Shown: positions 1 to 6,712, numbered from the stretch's first letter. The stretch: DNA of 8,438 nt from CAWACC01 sp964390695 (GCA_964390695.1 CAYMKI010000136.1:1-8438); one strand, 5' to 3'. Made by a program: numbers and translations. Notes: generated by a model from the sequence alone, not told the origin.

Positions 1-31
1 GAAGTTGCGGGTTCGAGCCCCGTCTCCCGCG
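1..31 (+). tRNA. tRNA 3' end, probably tRNA-Gly (partial)
   Basis: The 3' part of a tRNA enters from the left edge. The T stem is GCGGG (7-11) paired with CCCGT (19-23), closing a seven-base loop TTCGAGC (12-18). CTCCCGC (24-30) is the 3' strand of the acceptor stem, so the missing 5' strand should read GCGGGAG, the usual start of bacterial tRNA-Gly. Base 31 (G) would be the discriminator; bacterial tRNA-Gly normally has U there, which leaves the identity uncertain. The CCA end is not encoded. The anticodon lies outside the window. Confidence 0.8.
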
Positions 32-80
32 TTTATCTTCACGATACACGCCATAGTCTAATTTTAACTACATATATTTA

Positions 81-854
81 TTAGAACGACAAGATACCCG
101 AGGTTATGCGTAGGGTTAGTTTTTTATGTGATGATTCGCCATAAAAAGCATCGATACATAGGGTGTTTTCGTCGGTCAATGTCAATACATTGGACATGAA
201 AGGCGGTTGGTATCGCACCCATGTGCCTATATTGCTTAGGTAGAGGGTGTCTAACGTATATCCATTGGATTTAATCCATTCCATTAAGGCGTAAGCCTTA
301 TTTTCCTCATCCATCAGATCAAGGGCAAGGTGTCTGATTTTACCTTCAGTGTACATACTTTTAAGATAGTTGAAATTGTCTGCGTCGGATAGCCATGCAG
401 CGTACGAATCGATGATTTGATTTAATTGCTGATGACGGTAATTAAAATAAGAGCTTTGCTTTTCCAGGTTGCTTTGCAACAAATTTAAGCATTCCGAGCT
501 AGTTTCAGCTTGAAGCAGTGCATCTTTAAAAAGATCGTAAAAATCAAACACCCTTGTGTTGATATCGCACAGGATGGCAAAATCAGATCTTCTAGCGCAT
601 AGGATTTTATAATTAAACTCAATGGACCATCCTAAGTGCAGTGCCTGGGAAGGTTTTTTGAAGTTGGATAAGGCTTTCAATATATCCTCTTGGCCGCGCT
701 CGTTGCATGTGATGTAGGGCTTGGCGTCTTTAAGAGGTGTGTTATTTAGATCTTCCCAGGTGCTGAATTCGGACGAGGACAGCTGCGCTTGCCAGAAAGC
801 AGCGCAGGCCATAATAAACAGGCTAAAAAAACAGGTGTTAAAACTGTTCTTCAA
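81..854 (-). CDS. Putative secreted protein with a methyltransferase/Rossmann-like pattern (uncharacterised)
   Basis: No function is recognised with certainty. The frame is open up to an ATG at 989, but that start would overlap surE by about 150 bases. I prefer the TTG at 852-854, which overlaps surE by 17 bases and gives 257 residues beginning MKNSFNTCFFSLFIMACAAF, a convincing signal peptide or N-terminal anchor. The ATG at 810-812 is another option. No clear ribosome binding site precedes the TTG, so translational coupling to surE is likely. In the mature part, HLGWSIEFNY (about 73-82) followed by FAILCDIN (about 92-99) resembles a glycine loop and an acidic strand end of a nucleotide- or SAM-binding fold. 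LALDLMDEEN and LYLSNIGTW (about 204-212) follow. This order resembles a family of uncharacterised bacterial proteins with YLG...NF, AFIVDIR and YVSNVEQYL motifs; that link is from memory and tentative. Probably cotranscribed with surE. Confidence 0.75.
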   Translation of the reverse strand: MKNSFNTCFFSLFIMACAAFWQAQLSSSEFSTWEDLNNTPLKDAKPYITCNERGQEDILKALSNFKKPSQALHLGWSIEFNYKILCARRSDFAILCDINTRVFDFYDLFKDALLQAETSSECLNLLQSNLEKQSSYFNYRHQQLNQIIDSYAAWLSDADNFNYLKSMYTEGKIRHLALDLMDEENKAYALMEWIKSNGYTLDTLYLSNIGTWVRYQPPFMSNVLTLTDENTLCIDAFYGESSHKKLTLRITSGILSF

Positions 855-1629
855 ACCACGCGTCGAAGTGGTTTTTTTGAGAGGCCAAATAATGGTGGTG
901 GGTAAGTTCGCCCACGTGTACCGGTACAGCCGTTGCGTAGCCCTTTTCAAGCCAATATACATCGCTATCGGTGTTTTCTTGACACTCATATAATTTTGCT
1001 CCCAGCCAGTAATAGGAATGCCTTTCAGTCGGATGATGCCTCTTATCCGGGTTCTCCATCCAGTAGCCCTGGCCTTGACGTGTAAACTTGATGCCCTGAA
1101 TTTTTTTATGCGCTTTAGAAGGGAAATTGACGTTCAGTAGGGTTCCTTTGGGCATAGGATGTTGAATAACATAGTCTATGATTTTGGGGATATAGTTTTC
1201 CACTGCTGCATAGTCGGTGTCGTGATAATCGAAGCATGAAAAAGCAATCCCGGGAATGTCATGCATGACCGCTTCGATAGTTGCTGCTACGGTTCCGCTA
1301 TATAAAACATTTCGGCCGGAGTTGTTTCCCCGGTTGATGCCTGAAACTACCAGATCGGGCTGTGTGTCCATGATAACTCCCAAGCCTAGTTTCACGCAAT
1401 CTGAAGGAGTGCCGCTGACACTCCATGCAGGGGTGTTTTCAAACCAATTGCAGGAATTGATATGTAAAGGATGCCGCAAGGTGATGGATAGGCTCACTGC
1501 GGATTGTTCTGCAGCGGGGGCGATAATGGTCAAGTTGCCTTTGTGCTTTAATGCGGACCAAAGATGCTTGATGCCACTGGCTTGGATGCCGTCATCGTTG
1601 GTCATTAATATATTGAGAGGTTTCTTCAT
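838..1629 (-). CDS. surE: 5'/3'-nucleotidase SurE (survival protein)
   Basis: SurE is a metal-dependent phosphatase that removes phosphate from nucleoside 5'- and 3'-monophosphates in the cytoplasm and is linked to stress survival and nucleotide salvage. The 263-residue length fits the family (about 250). Family landmarks are in order: ILMTNDDG near the N-terminus, with D12 and D13 as metal ligands; the EQSAVSLS loop, with S43 the likely metal-binding serine; SGTPSDCVKLGL (72-83); and VSGINRGNNSGRNVLYSGTV (95-114), with N99 as the likely fourth ligand. LLNVNFP and the C-terminal VPVHVGELT segment are also typical. The ATG at 1629 is supported by AAGGA seven bases upstream and by the NDDG motif starting at residue 11. 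A likely promoter lies at 1655-1683. The stop codon overlaps the start region of the next gene on the same strand. The sequence type resembles chlamydial rather than enterobacterial SurE. Confidence 0.96.
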   Translation of the reverse strand: MKKPLNILMTNDDGIQASGIKHLWSALKHKGNLTIIAPAAEQSAVSLSITLRHPLHINSCNWFENTPAWSVSGTPSDCVKLGLGVIMDTQPDLVVSGINRGNNSGRNVLYSGTVAATIEAVMHDIPGIAFSCFDYHDTDYAAVENYIPKIIDYVIQHPMPKGTLLNVNFPSKAHKKIQGIKFTRQGQGYWMENPDKRHHPTERHSYYWLGAKLYECQENTDSDVYWLEKGYATAVPVHVGELTHHHYLASQKNHFDAWFEEQF

Positions 1630-1641
1630 AAGGATGTCCTT
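1630..1641 (-). promoter_or_regulatory. surE ribosome binding site inside a small inverted repeat
   Basis: Read on the minus strand, AAGGA (1637-1641) lies seven bases before the surE ATG. It is followed by CA and then TCCTT, so the whole 12-base element is an AAGGA/TCCTT inverted repeat. In RNA the two-base gap is too short for a simple local hairpin, so the symmetry may be accidental. Confidence 0.6.
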
Positions 1642-1654
1642 GTCTTGATATAAT

Positions 1655-1683
1655 AGAATACCTTAAACCGAGATTTGATTCAA
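1655..1683 (-). promoter_or_regulatory. Probable sigma-70-type promoter of surE
   Basis: On the minus strand a -35-like TTGAAT (1678-1683) is separated by exactly 17 bases from a -10-like TATTCT (1655-1660). Transcription would begin near 1648, leaving a leader of about 20 bases that contains the surE ribosome binding site. Confidence 0.45.
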
Positions 1684-1903
1684 ATCCAACTTGCGTCCCC
1701 TAAATCTGTGATTATTCACCACCTTTCGCTTCGATGAAGAAAATAAAATTATATACGCCCAATTACTTAAGCGACGCTATCTGCCTTAGCTCCTATGTAA
1801 ATTTTACCTCGTTATAACTAATCTCTGAGCTCTCACTGGACTCTGTGGTTCAACATCATATGTTTTATGTGGGTTGGCGAATAGTCTCTTTTAATTTATA
1901 CAG

Positions 1904-1931
1904 TTAAAATTCAATATTTTGTCTATATAAT
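1904..1931 (+). promoter_or_regulatory. Possible promoter of the helical-protein gene
   Basis: TTAAAA (1904-1909) stands 16 bases before a perfect TATAAT (1926-1931). A start near 1938 would give an mRNA leader of about 90 bases before the ATG at 2031. The region is so AT-rich that a chance match is possible; another TATAAT at 2014-2019 is too close to the start codon to serve. Confidence 0.35.
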
Positions 1932-1948
1932 TAATTTTAATAAATGTA

Positions 1949-1976
1949 GTAAATTTACCTATTTAATAAATGGTAA
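1949..1976. repeat. Nested AT-rich palindromes in the leader of the gene at 2031
   Basis: GTAAATTTAC (1949-1958) is a perfect ten-base palindrome. Overlapping it, TTACC (1955-1959) and GGTAA (1972-1976) are complementary arms around ATTTA and TAAAT, with a one-base bulge. Placed just after the proposed promoter, these could be an operator or an mRNA stem-loop. AT-rich DNA produces such palindromes by chance. Confidence 0.3.
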
Positions 1977-2030
1977 GGTGTGTAAAATATAAAATGTAAG
2001 GTTTAGTGTTTTTTATAATTTTGGATTATT

Positions 2031-3044
2031 ATGAAAGATGATACCGAATCCACTTCACAGCCTAAGTTTAAAGTATCCGAAAAACAAGGGATATTTGAAA
2101 AAGTCAAGGCTTTGTTCCCTTTTTTTGTAGAAAATGCTCCTGTTGAGAAAAATTTGACTGGTAGAATTCATGCCGAGCTTAAAAAAAATGCCCATGATAT
2201 CTTGCAGCAAGTCAAAACATTAAAAGATCATTTAAAGCAAGAGCTCGATAGCCAAAAAGATGGGGGGCATCTATGGTCTTGTTTTGAAACCGTGATCAAC
2301 CCTCTTATCCGCGAATTTAGTCAGATAGAAAGAAAATTGTCTAATTCTTTAGAGGGAGATCATGAGGCTATCAGAAACTATGAAGAGTGGATCCTCAAAG
2401 CTAAAATGTGGGTTTCTCTCAGCAGCAAGCCCAGTGATAGGATTAGCATCATAGAAGCTGTCATTGAACATTATCTCAGCATCTCGGATGAGATCATCGA
2501 TAGAGATTTGAAAACGCTTAATGATTACAAGCAGCATGAATTATATAATTTAGGGTTAGATTTCGATGAAATCAAAGTCGCTTCTAAACGGTTGGATGAC
2601 GAATTGGCTCCTTGCATAAGTTCTCTCTTGGAGTTGAAACATAAAAAACCGCAAAATCTTGAATTACAGCACCTCGCACAATGGAAGGAAAAATTAGACG
2701 AAGATAGGGCGCATTTATACCATCAGGCACTGTTTATTATAGATGAGATCATTCAAGATATTGCCCCTTCGTCAATAACCACTCACGATCATGAACCATT
2801 GACCGATCTGCATCATCGCCTTCTTTATGTGGAGGATGAAGTGCCTATATTTCTGGGCCATCTGCATCGTGTAGATTTGAGAGACGATGTCAAAAGACAG
2901 CTTCTTGAGAATCAGTTGGCCTTTCTAGAAGATGAAATTCATAAAATTAACCAAGACCTGCGATTACCACCTGAATTAACCGATAGAGTCGATGCGCTTA
3001 TTAAGCTGTTAGAAGAAGCGCGACTTTTCTTTTATTCGATGTAG
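2031..3044 (+). CDS. Uncharacterised all-helical, possibly coiled-coil protein
   Basis: I do not recognise this 337-residue protein. It appears soluble: no signal peptide and no membrane segment. The first 20 residues are polar and Ser/Thr/Lys-rich, as in many type III secretion substrates, but this is weak evidence. From about residue 40 to the end nearly every stretch reads as an amphipathic helix rich in Leu, Glu, Lys and Asp with few glycines or prolines (for example 45-75, 135-170, 212-245, 283-310 and 316-332), suggesting a helical bundle or coiled coils. Two-residue acidic clusters (DDE, EDE) are frequent. Only a weak GGA precedes the ATG, at a spacing of five bases. The gene stands alone, with AT-rich DNA on both sides and the SH2-like gene 139 bases downstream. 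A structural or host-directed role is possible; the sequence proves neither. Confidence 0.85.
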   Translation: MKDDTESTSQPKFKVSEKQGIFEKVKALFPFFVENAPVEKNLTGRIHAELKKNAHDILQQVKTLKDHLKQELDSQKDGGHLWSCFETVINPLIREFSQIERKLSNSLEGDHEAIRNYEEWILKAKMWVSLSSKPSDRISIIEAVIEHYLSISDEIIDRDLKTLNDYKQHELYNLGLDFDEIKVASKRLDDELAPCISSLLELKHKKPQNLELQHLAQWKEKLDEDRAHLYHQALFIIDEIIQDIAPSSITTHDHEPLTDLHHRLLYVEDEVPIFLGHLHRVDLRDDVKRQLLENQLAFLEDEIHKINQDLRLPPELTDRVDALIKLLEEARLFFYSM

Positions 3045-3130
3045 GTGTATAAGAATCTTCAATACCTAGATAAACTAAATAGTTAATTACAGTTTTATTT
3101 TTAAATTAATTTCGCTTTATATTTTCTTAA

Positions 3131-3158
3131 TTAAATCTTAAAGATAGGTATTTACAAT
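3131..3158 (+). promoter_or_regulatory. Possible promoter of the SH2-like gene
   Basis: TTAAAT (3131-3136) is 16 bases ahead of TACAAT (3153-3158), which differs from the -10 consensus at one base. The -35 match is poor. The palindrome ATCTTAAAGAT (3135-3145) falls inside the spacer and could be an operator. The leader to the ATG at 3184 would be about 20 bases. Confidence 0.3.
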
Positions 3159-3183
3159 CTAGCCTTTTCTGTTTTAAATTTAA

Positions 3184-4680
3184 ATGGTACTGGTGGTTAT
3201 GTTTGTAAATAATAATGTTAAATTCATAGTTGACTCTCGTAATAATCCACCAAAGCCACTCTCATCAACTCCTGCGTCTTTACTTCAAGGCATGGAACCA
3301 AAAATCGAGATGGTGGCTCCGCAGAAAAAGGTGAAAATTCACACCTCGCTGCTCCATCATCCCGCCTATGCGGGGCCCCTGCGCAAAGAAAAAGCCGAGG
3401 CCATTCTAAGCCAACATCCCATAGGGGCTTGGCTAGTGCGGTACAGCGTCAGTGAAAGACAGGTGGTTGTAACACGAAAAACGAATACAAATACTTGCGA
3501 ACATTTGACCCATATAAACACCGAAAATGGCAATGTACCTATAAGCAGTTGTTCTATGAGCACAATACTAGTACATTTTGACCTATCTGGCTTGGTGTTT
3601 CCGGATGGAGGAAGTTTGCCTGCTGTTGCTTTTTCCCCGCTGTTAAAATTTACCTTTGCTACTCAAGCAGCTTTTAATAAAATCCATGCGGAGTGGCTGG
3701 AATGCAAGATGGGGAAACAGTTTAAGATAGCCTTTCAAAGCGAAATAAGATCGATCTATGCAGCCTACACAGGACCTGAATGGATGGCACTGGCAAATAA
3801 ATATACTTTTTTACGAAAGTATTTTGGAGATAATCGCTATAATATTTTCAATGGTTATGCGACATCGGAGGATAATCCGACCTTCTCTTGGATGGGATGC
3901 CTGCAGGATAAAGTGGAGCTTTTGGAAGAAGCGGATGTTTTTCTGAGTCAGTTGCAAGCAAAAGAGCTTGATGTCAAGCAGGAAGCTAACCACGATGTAG
4001 TGGGCTTGGTAACAGCTCTATTGCAAAATCCTCAGTTCCCGGGTTTGTTACTGGGCGAAAGCCATGAACATGCGATGTCAAAAGTTTTCCTGATCAAGCA
4101 TATGAACATACTAAAAAATGCCGGTGTGCAGACTTTGTTTCTGGAATTCTTGTCTCACGATGTTCTCCAAAGAGATATAGATGAGTACAACAGATCGAAT
4201 TCGAAGAAAATGCCGTTGGTTTTAAAAGCCTTTTTGGAAAATTTAGACCAGGGATTTAATCTAGCAGCAGATTGCGGATATGCTGCCCTAGTTTCGGCTG
4301 CCAAGAATGCCGGCATCCGCATAGTCGCCTTGGACAGCGCGGCGTCTGCCGAAGCTGGTTACGATAAAATGTTTGGGTCGGTGGGGCCGGATAGGATTAA
4401 GGCCTTTAACTACCATGCACAAAAAGTGATTGCTAAGGAGGCGAATGGGTCTAAATATATCGCTTTAGTTGGCAGTGCGCACGTCTCTACGACCTATAAA
4501 ATTCCGGGCCTATCAGAAATCATAGGGTGTCCCAACTGTGTATTGCTGGATTCGGATAACGATAGGGTGACCGTTCAAACTCAGGTGACAAATTATTTGC
4601 CCCAAGAATTCGGTTGGAATACCGCCAGTTCCACTGTTGGAGGTTTGATTCATTACTTTATAAAATTGCCTAAGAGATAG
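3184..4680 (+). CDS. SH2-like domain protein with C-terminal Tiki/EreA/ChaN-like domain; putative effector
   Basis: This 498-residue protein appears to join two recognisable modules. Residues about 58-140 read like an SH2 domain, the phosphotyrosine-binding module of animal signalling: AYAGPLRKEKAEAIL (61-75) matches the WYxGxLSRxxAExLL start, GAWLVRYS (81-88) matches the FLVRxS strand with R86 as the phosphate-binding arginine, QVVVTRK (94-99) follows as the next strand, and MSTILVHF (125-132) fits the second helix. The WYHG tryptophan is missing (A61) and the helix-A arginine is a lysine (K68). Residues about 160-270 look helical. Residues about 285-457 show LLLGESHEH (288-296), LFLEFL (318-323), VALD (381-384) and ALVGSAHVS (427-435), a pattern of the Tiki/TraB/EreA/ChaN superfamily, which includes proteases and esterases and in toxins has an uncertain role. 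No signal peptide or membrane segment is visible. The start is uncertain: the ATG at 3184 lacks a ribosome binding site, whereas the ATG at 3199 follows GGTGG and may be the true start. A secreted host-signalling effector is inferred, not shown. Confidence 0.85.
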   Translation: MVLVVMFVNNNVKFIVDSRNNPPKPLSSTPASLLQGMEPKIEMVAPQKKVKIHTSLLHHPAYAGPLRKEKAEAILSQHPIGAWLVRYSVSERQVVVTRKTNTNTCEHLTHINTENGNVPISSCSMSTILVHFDLSGLVFPDGGSLPAVAFSPLLKFTFATQAAFNKIHAEWLECKMGKQFKIAFQSEIRSIYAAYTGPEWMALANKYTFLRKYFGDNRYNIFNGYATSEDNPTFSWMGCLQDKVELLEEADVFLSQLQAKELDVKQEANHDVVGLVTALLQNPQFPGLLLGESHEHAMSKVFLIKHMNILKNAGVQTLFLEFLSHDVLQRDIDEYNRSNSKKMPLVLKAFLENLDQGFNLAADCGYAALVSAAKNAGIRIVALDSAASAEAGYDKMFGSVGPDRIKAFNYHAQKVIAKEANGSKYIALVGSAHVSTTYKIPGLSEIIGCPNCVLLDSDNDRVTVQTQVTNYLPQEFGWNTASSTVGGLIHYFIKLPKR

Positions 4681-4708
4681 TTGGTAGTAAATTTTTTTAT
4701 TGAATAAT
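4681..4708 (+). promoter_or_regulatory. Possible weak promoter of the acyl-CoA dehydrogenase gene
   Basis: TTGGTA (4681-4686) lies 16 bases before AATAAT (4703-4708), directly after the preceding stop codon. A second possible pair, TTGAAT (4700-4705) and TATGCG (4724-4729) with an 18-base spacer, would place the start inside the inverted repeat described next. Neither is strong; at least one promoter is expected in this 78-base gap or upstream. Confidence 0.25.
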
Positions 4709-4710
4709 AC

Positions 4711-4753
4711 CCGCGTTTTGCAGTATGCGTTAGGTGAATAACAAAATGCGGAG
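4711..4753 (+). promoter_or_regulatory. Inverted repeat overlapping the ribosome binding site of the acyl-CoA dehydrogenase gene
   Basis: CCGCGTTTTG (4711-4720) can pair over all ten bases, including one G-U pair, with CAAAATGCGG (4742-4751), leaving a 21-base loop. The right arm contains the first two bases of GGAG (4750-4753), the ribosome binding site five bases before the ATG at 4759. As RNA the hairpin would mask translation initiation; as DNA the same symmetry could be a repressor operator. Confidence 0.45.
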
Positions 4754-4758
4754 TTATT

Positions 4759-6672
4759 ATGAGTCAACCCGGCACCACACAACAAAGTGACAAAGAGGCG
4801 CAACCGCTTCCTTTTCAAGGCATGAACGAAAAAGCTCGCCAGGCGATGGAAATTGCTGAAGAGGCAAGGCAAGCCGAGTATCTACACCCAAGCTTTGCTA
4901 GCTGCTTGTTTATGGGGTCCTTTCGTCCAGATTTAATGCTGCCTTTCCCTCAACAAAGTCTGGAAGAAAAAAAAATCGGGGATGAATTCATAGCTAAACT
5001 CACGGCTTACTTGTTCGAGAACCTCGATCCAGAAGAAGTGGACAGGACCCGGGAGATCCCGCCTCATGTTATCAAAGCCATGGCGGACATGGGGGTCTTT
5101 GCGATGAAAGTCCCTAAAGAGTATGGGGGATTGGGGTTCTCTCAGACAAATTATAACCGCGTAATTTCCGCTGTAGGCTCCTATTGCGGGGCAACAACTG
5201 TATTGATATCAGCCCATCAGTCTATCGGTGTGCCGCAGCCGCTGAAAATGTTTGGGACCGATGAGCAGAAAAAGAAGTATTTTCCCCGTTTTCGTCAAGG
5301 GGCTATATCAGCCTTTGCTTTGACAGAGCCGGATGTGGGGTCAGACCCTGCGCAGATGTCTTCGGAAGCTAAGCTGAGCGAAGATGGTAAATTCTACATC
5401 CTTAATGGCACCAAGCTATGGTGCACCAATGGAAGCTTGGCCGATCTCATTGTCGTCACCGCTAGAACAGCTCCGAAAATCGTCAAGGGCAAAGAAAAAA
5501 AGCAGATCTCCGCCTTTATCTTAGAGATGAATTCTCCTGGAGTAGAAGTCGTGCAGCGGTGTGAATTTATGGGGCTGAACGGCATCTACAATGCATTTAT
5601 CAAGTTTACCAATGTAAAAATTCCCGTGGAAAACCGCTTGTCTGATGAGGGCAGGGGATTAGCTATGGCCTTGGCCACCATCAATGTGGGAAGGCTGACC
5701 TTGCCGGCCGGCAGCTTAGGGTGTGCCAAACAATGTTTATCGATTGTCAGGCGTTGGGGAAAAAGCCGCATTCAATGGGGTCAGCCTGTAGGATTGCATG
5801 AGCCTGGAAGAGAAAAAATTGCCTATATTGCAGCTACGACATTTGCGTTAGAGGCTATCACCATGCTAACGAGCAATTGGCAAGATCAGGGAAAGACAGA
5901 TATAAGAATTGAAGCGGCCATGGCTAAGTTGTTTTCCAGCGAGGCCCTCTGGAAAATCGTCGACATGACCATGCAGCTAAGAGGGGGCAGGGGATATGAA
6001 AAAGCGCGTTCTCTTAAGGCGCGCGGAGAGCCGCCCTATGCCGTAGAGCGAATGATGAGAGATTGCCGTATCAATATGATCTTGGAAGGATCTTCTGAGA
6101 TCATGCGGTTGTTTTTGGCTAGGGAAGCTATGGATCCGCATCTTAAGCGCCTGAATGTTTTGTTAAATCCCAAGACCGGGATTTTAGAAAAAATAGGCGG
6201 TGCCTGCAAGATTTTAGGTCATTATGCTTTGTGGTATCCCAAACAACTCGTCCAAGGGGTGCTGCCATCTTCTTACCGCGAAGCAAATGAATTGTCCCGC
6301 TATTTGGCTTATGTAGATAAAACCTCGCATAAGCTGGCAGGAACTTTATTTTATTATATGGCCCGCTATCAACAGAGTTTGGAGAAACGTCAGATGATTC
6401 TGGGTCGTTTAATGGATATCGGCACGGATCTTTTTGCCATGAGCGCCACGTGCGCTTATGCCTTGTCTCTGACCAAAGAAAATCCGCAGGATAAAACGCC
6501 CCTTGAACTGGCTAAACATTTTAGCATTTTAGCTAAACGCAGAATCACAGAAAAATTTGCGGCTTTAAAACACAATGATGATAGGCAAAATAATAGCCTG
6601 GCAAAAGATGTTTTAGAAGGTCATTTTAAATGGTTAGAAGAGGGCGTCATGTGGGTGGGACCGAAGGAATAA
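4759..6672 (+). CDS. Acyl-CoA dehydrogenase, long ACAD9/VLCAD-like form (FAD-dependent)
   Basis: This flavoenzyme would catalyse the first step of fatty acid beta-oxidation, forming trans-2-enoyl-CoA from acyl-CoA and passing electrons to an electron-transfer flavoprotein. It has 637 residues against about 380-400 for short and medium-chain members, with an N-terminal extension of about 65 residues and a C-terminal extra domain of about 160 residues, as in ACAD9/VLCAD-type enzymes. Visible landmarks: VPKEYGGLG (118-126); AFALTEPDVGSDPA (185-198), the first family signature; LNGTKLWCTNG (215-225); GRLTLPAG (311-318); QWGQPVG (339-345), contributing to FAD binding; QLRGGRGYE (406-414), the second signature; and ILEGSSEIMRLF (441-452), where E443 is the likely catalytic base, as in VLCAD. 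The start is fixed by GGAG five bases before the ATG. Substrate chain length cannot be read from the sequence. No ETF or other beta-oxidation gene is adjacent. A hairpin follows four bases after the stop. Confidence 0.95.
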   Translation: MSQPGTTQQSDKEAQPLPFQGMNEKARQAMEIAEEARQAEYLHPSFASCLFMGSFRPDLMLPFPQQSLEEKKIGDEFIAKLTAYLFENLDPEEVDRTREIPPHVIKAMADMGVFAMKVPKEYGGLGFSQTNYNRVISAVGSYCGATTVLISAHQSIGVPQPLKMFGTDEQKKKYFPRFRQGAISAFALTEPDVGSDPAQMSSEAKLSEDGKFYILNGTKLWCTNGSLADLIVVTARTAPKIVKGKEKKQISAFILEMNSPGVEVVQRCEFMGLNGIYNAFIKFTNVKIPVENRLSDEGRGLAMALATINVGRLTLPAGSLGCAKQCLSIVRRWGKSRIQWGQPVGLHEPGREKIAYIAATTFALEAITMLTSNWQDQGKTDIRIEAAMAKLFSSEALWKIVDMTMQLRGGRGYEKARSLKARGEPPYAVERMMRDCRINMILEGSSEIMRLFLAREAMDPHLKRLNVLLNPKTGILEKIGGACKILGHYALWYPKQLVQGVLPSSYREANELSRYLAYVDKTSHKLAGTLFYYMARYQQSLEKRQMILGRLMDIGTDLFAMSATCAYALSLTKENPQDKTPLELAKHFSILAKRRITEKFAALKHNDDRQNNSLAKDVLEGHFKWLEEGVMWVGPKE

Positions 6673-6676
6673 ACAA

Positions 6677-6697
6677 ATCCAGGCCTATGGCCTGGAT
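6677..6697 (-). terminator. Hairpin terminator between convergent genes
   Basis: ATCCAGGCC (6677-6685) and GGCCTGGAT (6689-6697) form a perfect nine-pair stem with a three-base loop. On the minus strand the hairpin is followed by TTTGTTTATT, so it should terminate transcription from the gene at 6713-7516, which ends 15 bases earlier. On the plus strand it lies four bases after the acyl-CoA dehydrogenase stop but no T run follows, so in that direction it would protect the mRNA end or terminate only weakly. Confidence 0.8.
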
Positions 6698-6712
6698 CAG
6701 TGAGGTGGGACT

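Larger units (their letters stand above)
1684..2030. other. Intergenic region without a convincing gene
   Basis: This divergent spacer lies between the surE promoter and the plus-strand gene at 2031. The left half (about 1684-1890) is of ordinary composition and holds only a 27-codon frame at 1734-1817 with no ribosome binding site. The right half is extremely AT-rich and contains a promoter-like pair and nested palindromes, listed separately. I see no tRNA, no strong hairpin followed by T residues, and no repeat shared with other parts of the window. Confidence 0.7.

Noticed and set aside
855..989. N-terminal extension of the gene overlapping surE, starting at the ATG at 989
   Set aside because: It would be read out of frame across about 150 bases of surE and puts 45 unremarkable residues before a good signal peptide; the TTG at 852-854 is a simpler start.
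721..993. Plus-strand open frame of 90 codons opposite the surE end and its neighbour
   Set aside because: It is antisense to two real genes, lacks a ribosome binding site, and its content is explained by the opposite strand.
1256..1648. Plus-strand open frame of 130 codons opposite surE
   Set aside because: It lies entirely antisense to a well-supported surE and its start region, has no ribosome binding site and resembles no protein family; it is a shadow of the surE codon pattern.
1734..1817. A 27-codon frame in the surE upstream spacer
   Set aside because: No ribosome binding site, no recognisable features and too short to separate from chance.
4513..4872. Minus-strand open frame of 119 codons spanning the gap before the acyl-CoA dehydrogenase
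   Set aside because: It overlaps the ends of two strong plus-strand genes and has no initiation signal; its Cys- and Phe-rich composition is typical of antisense reading.
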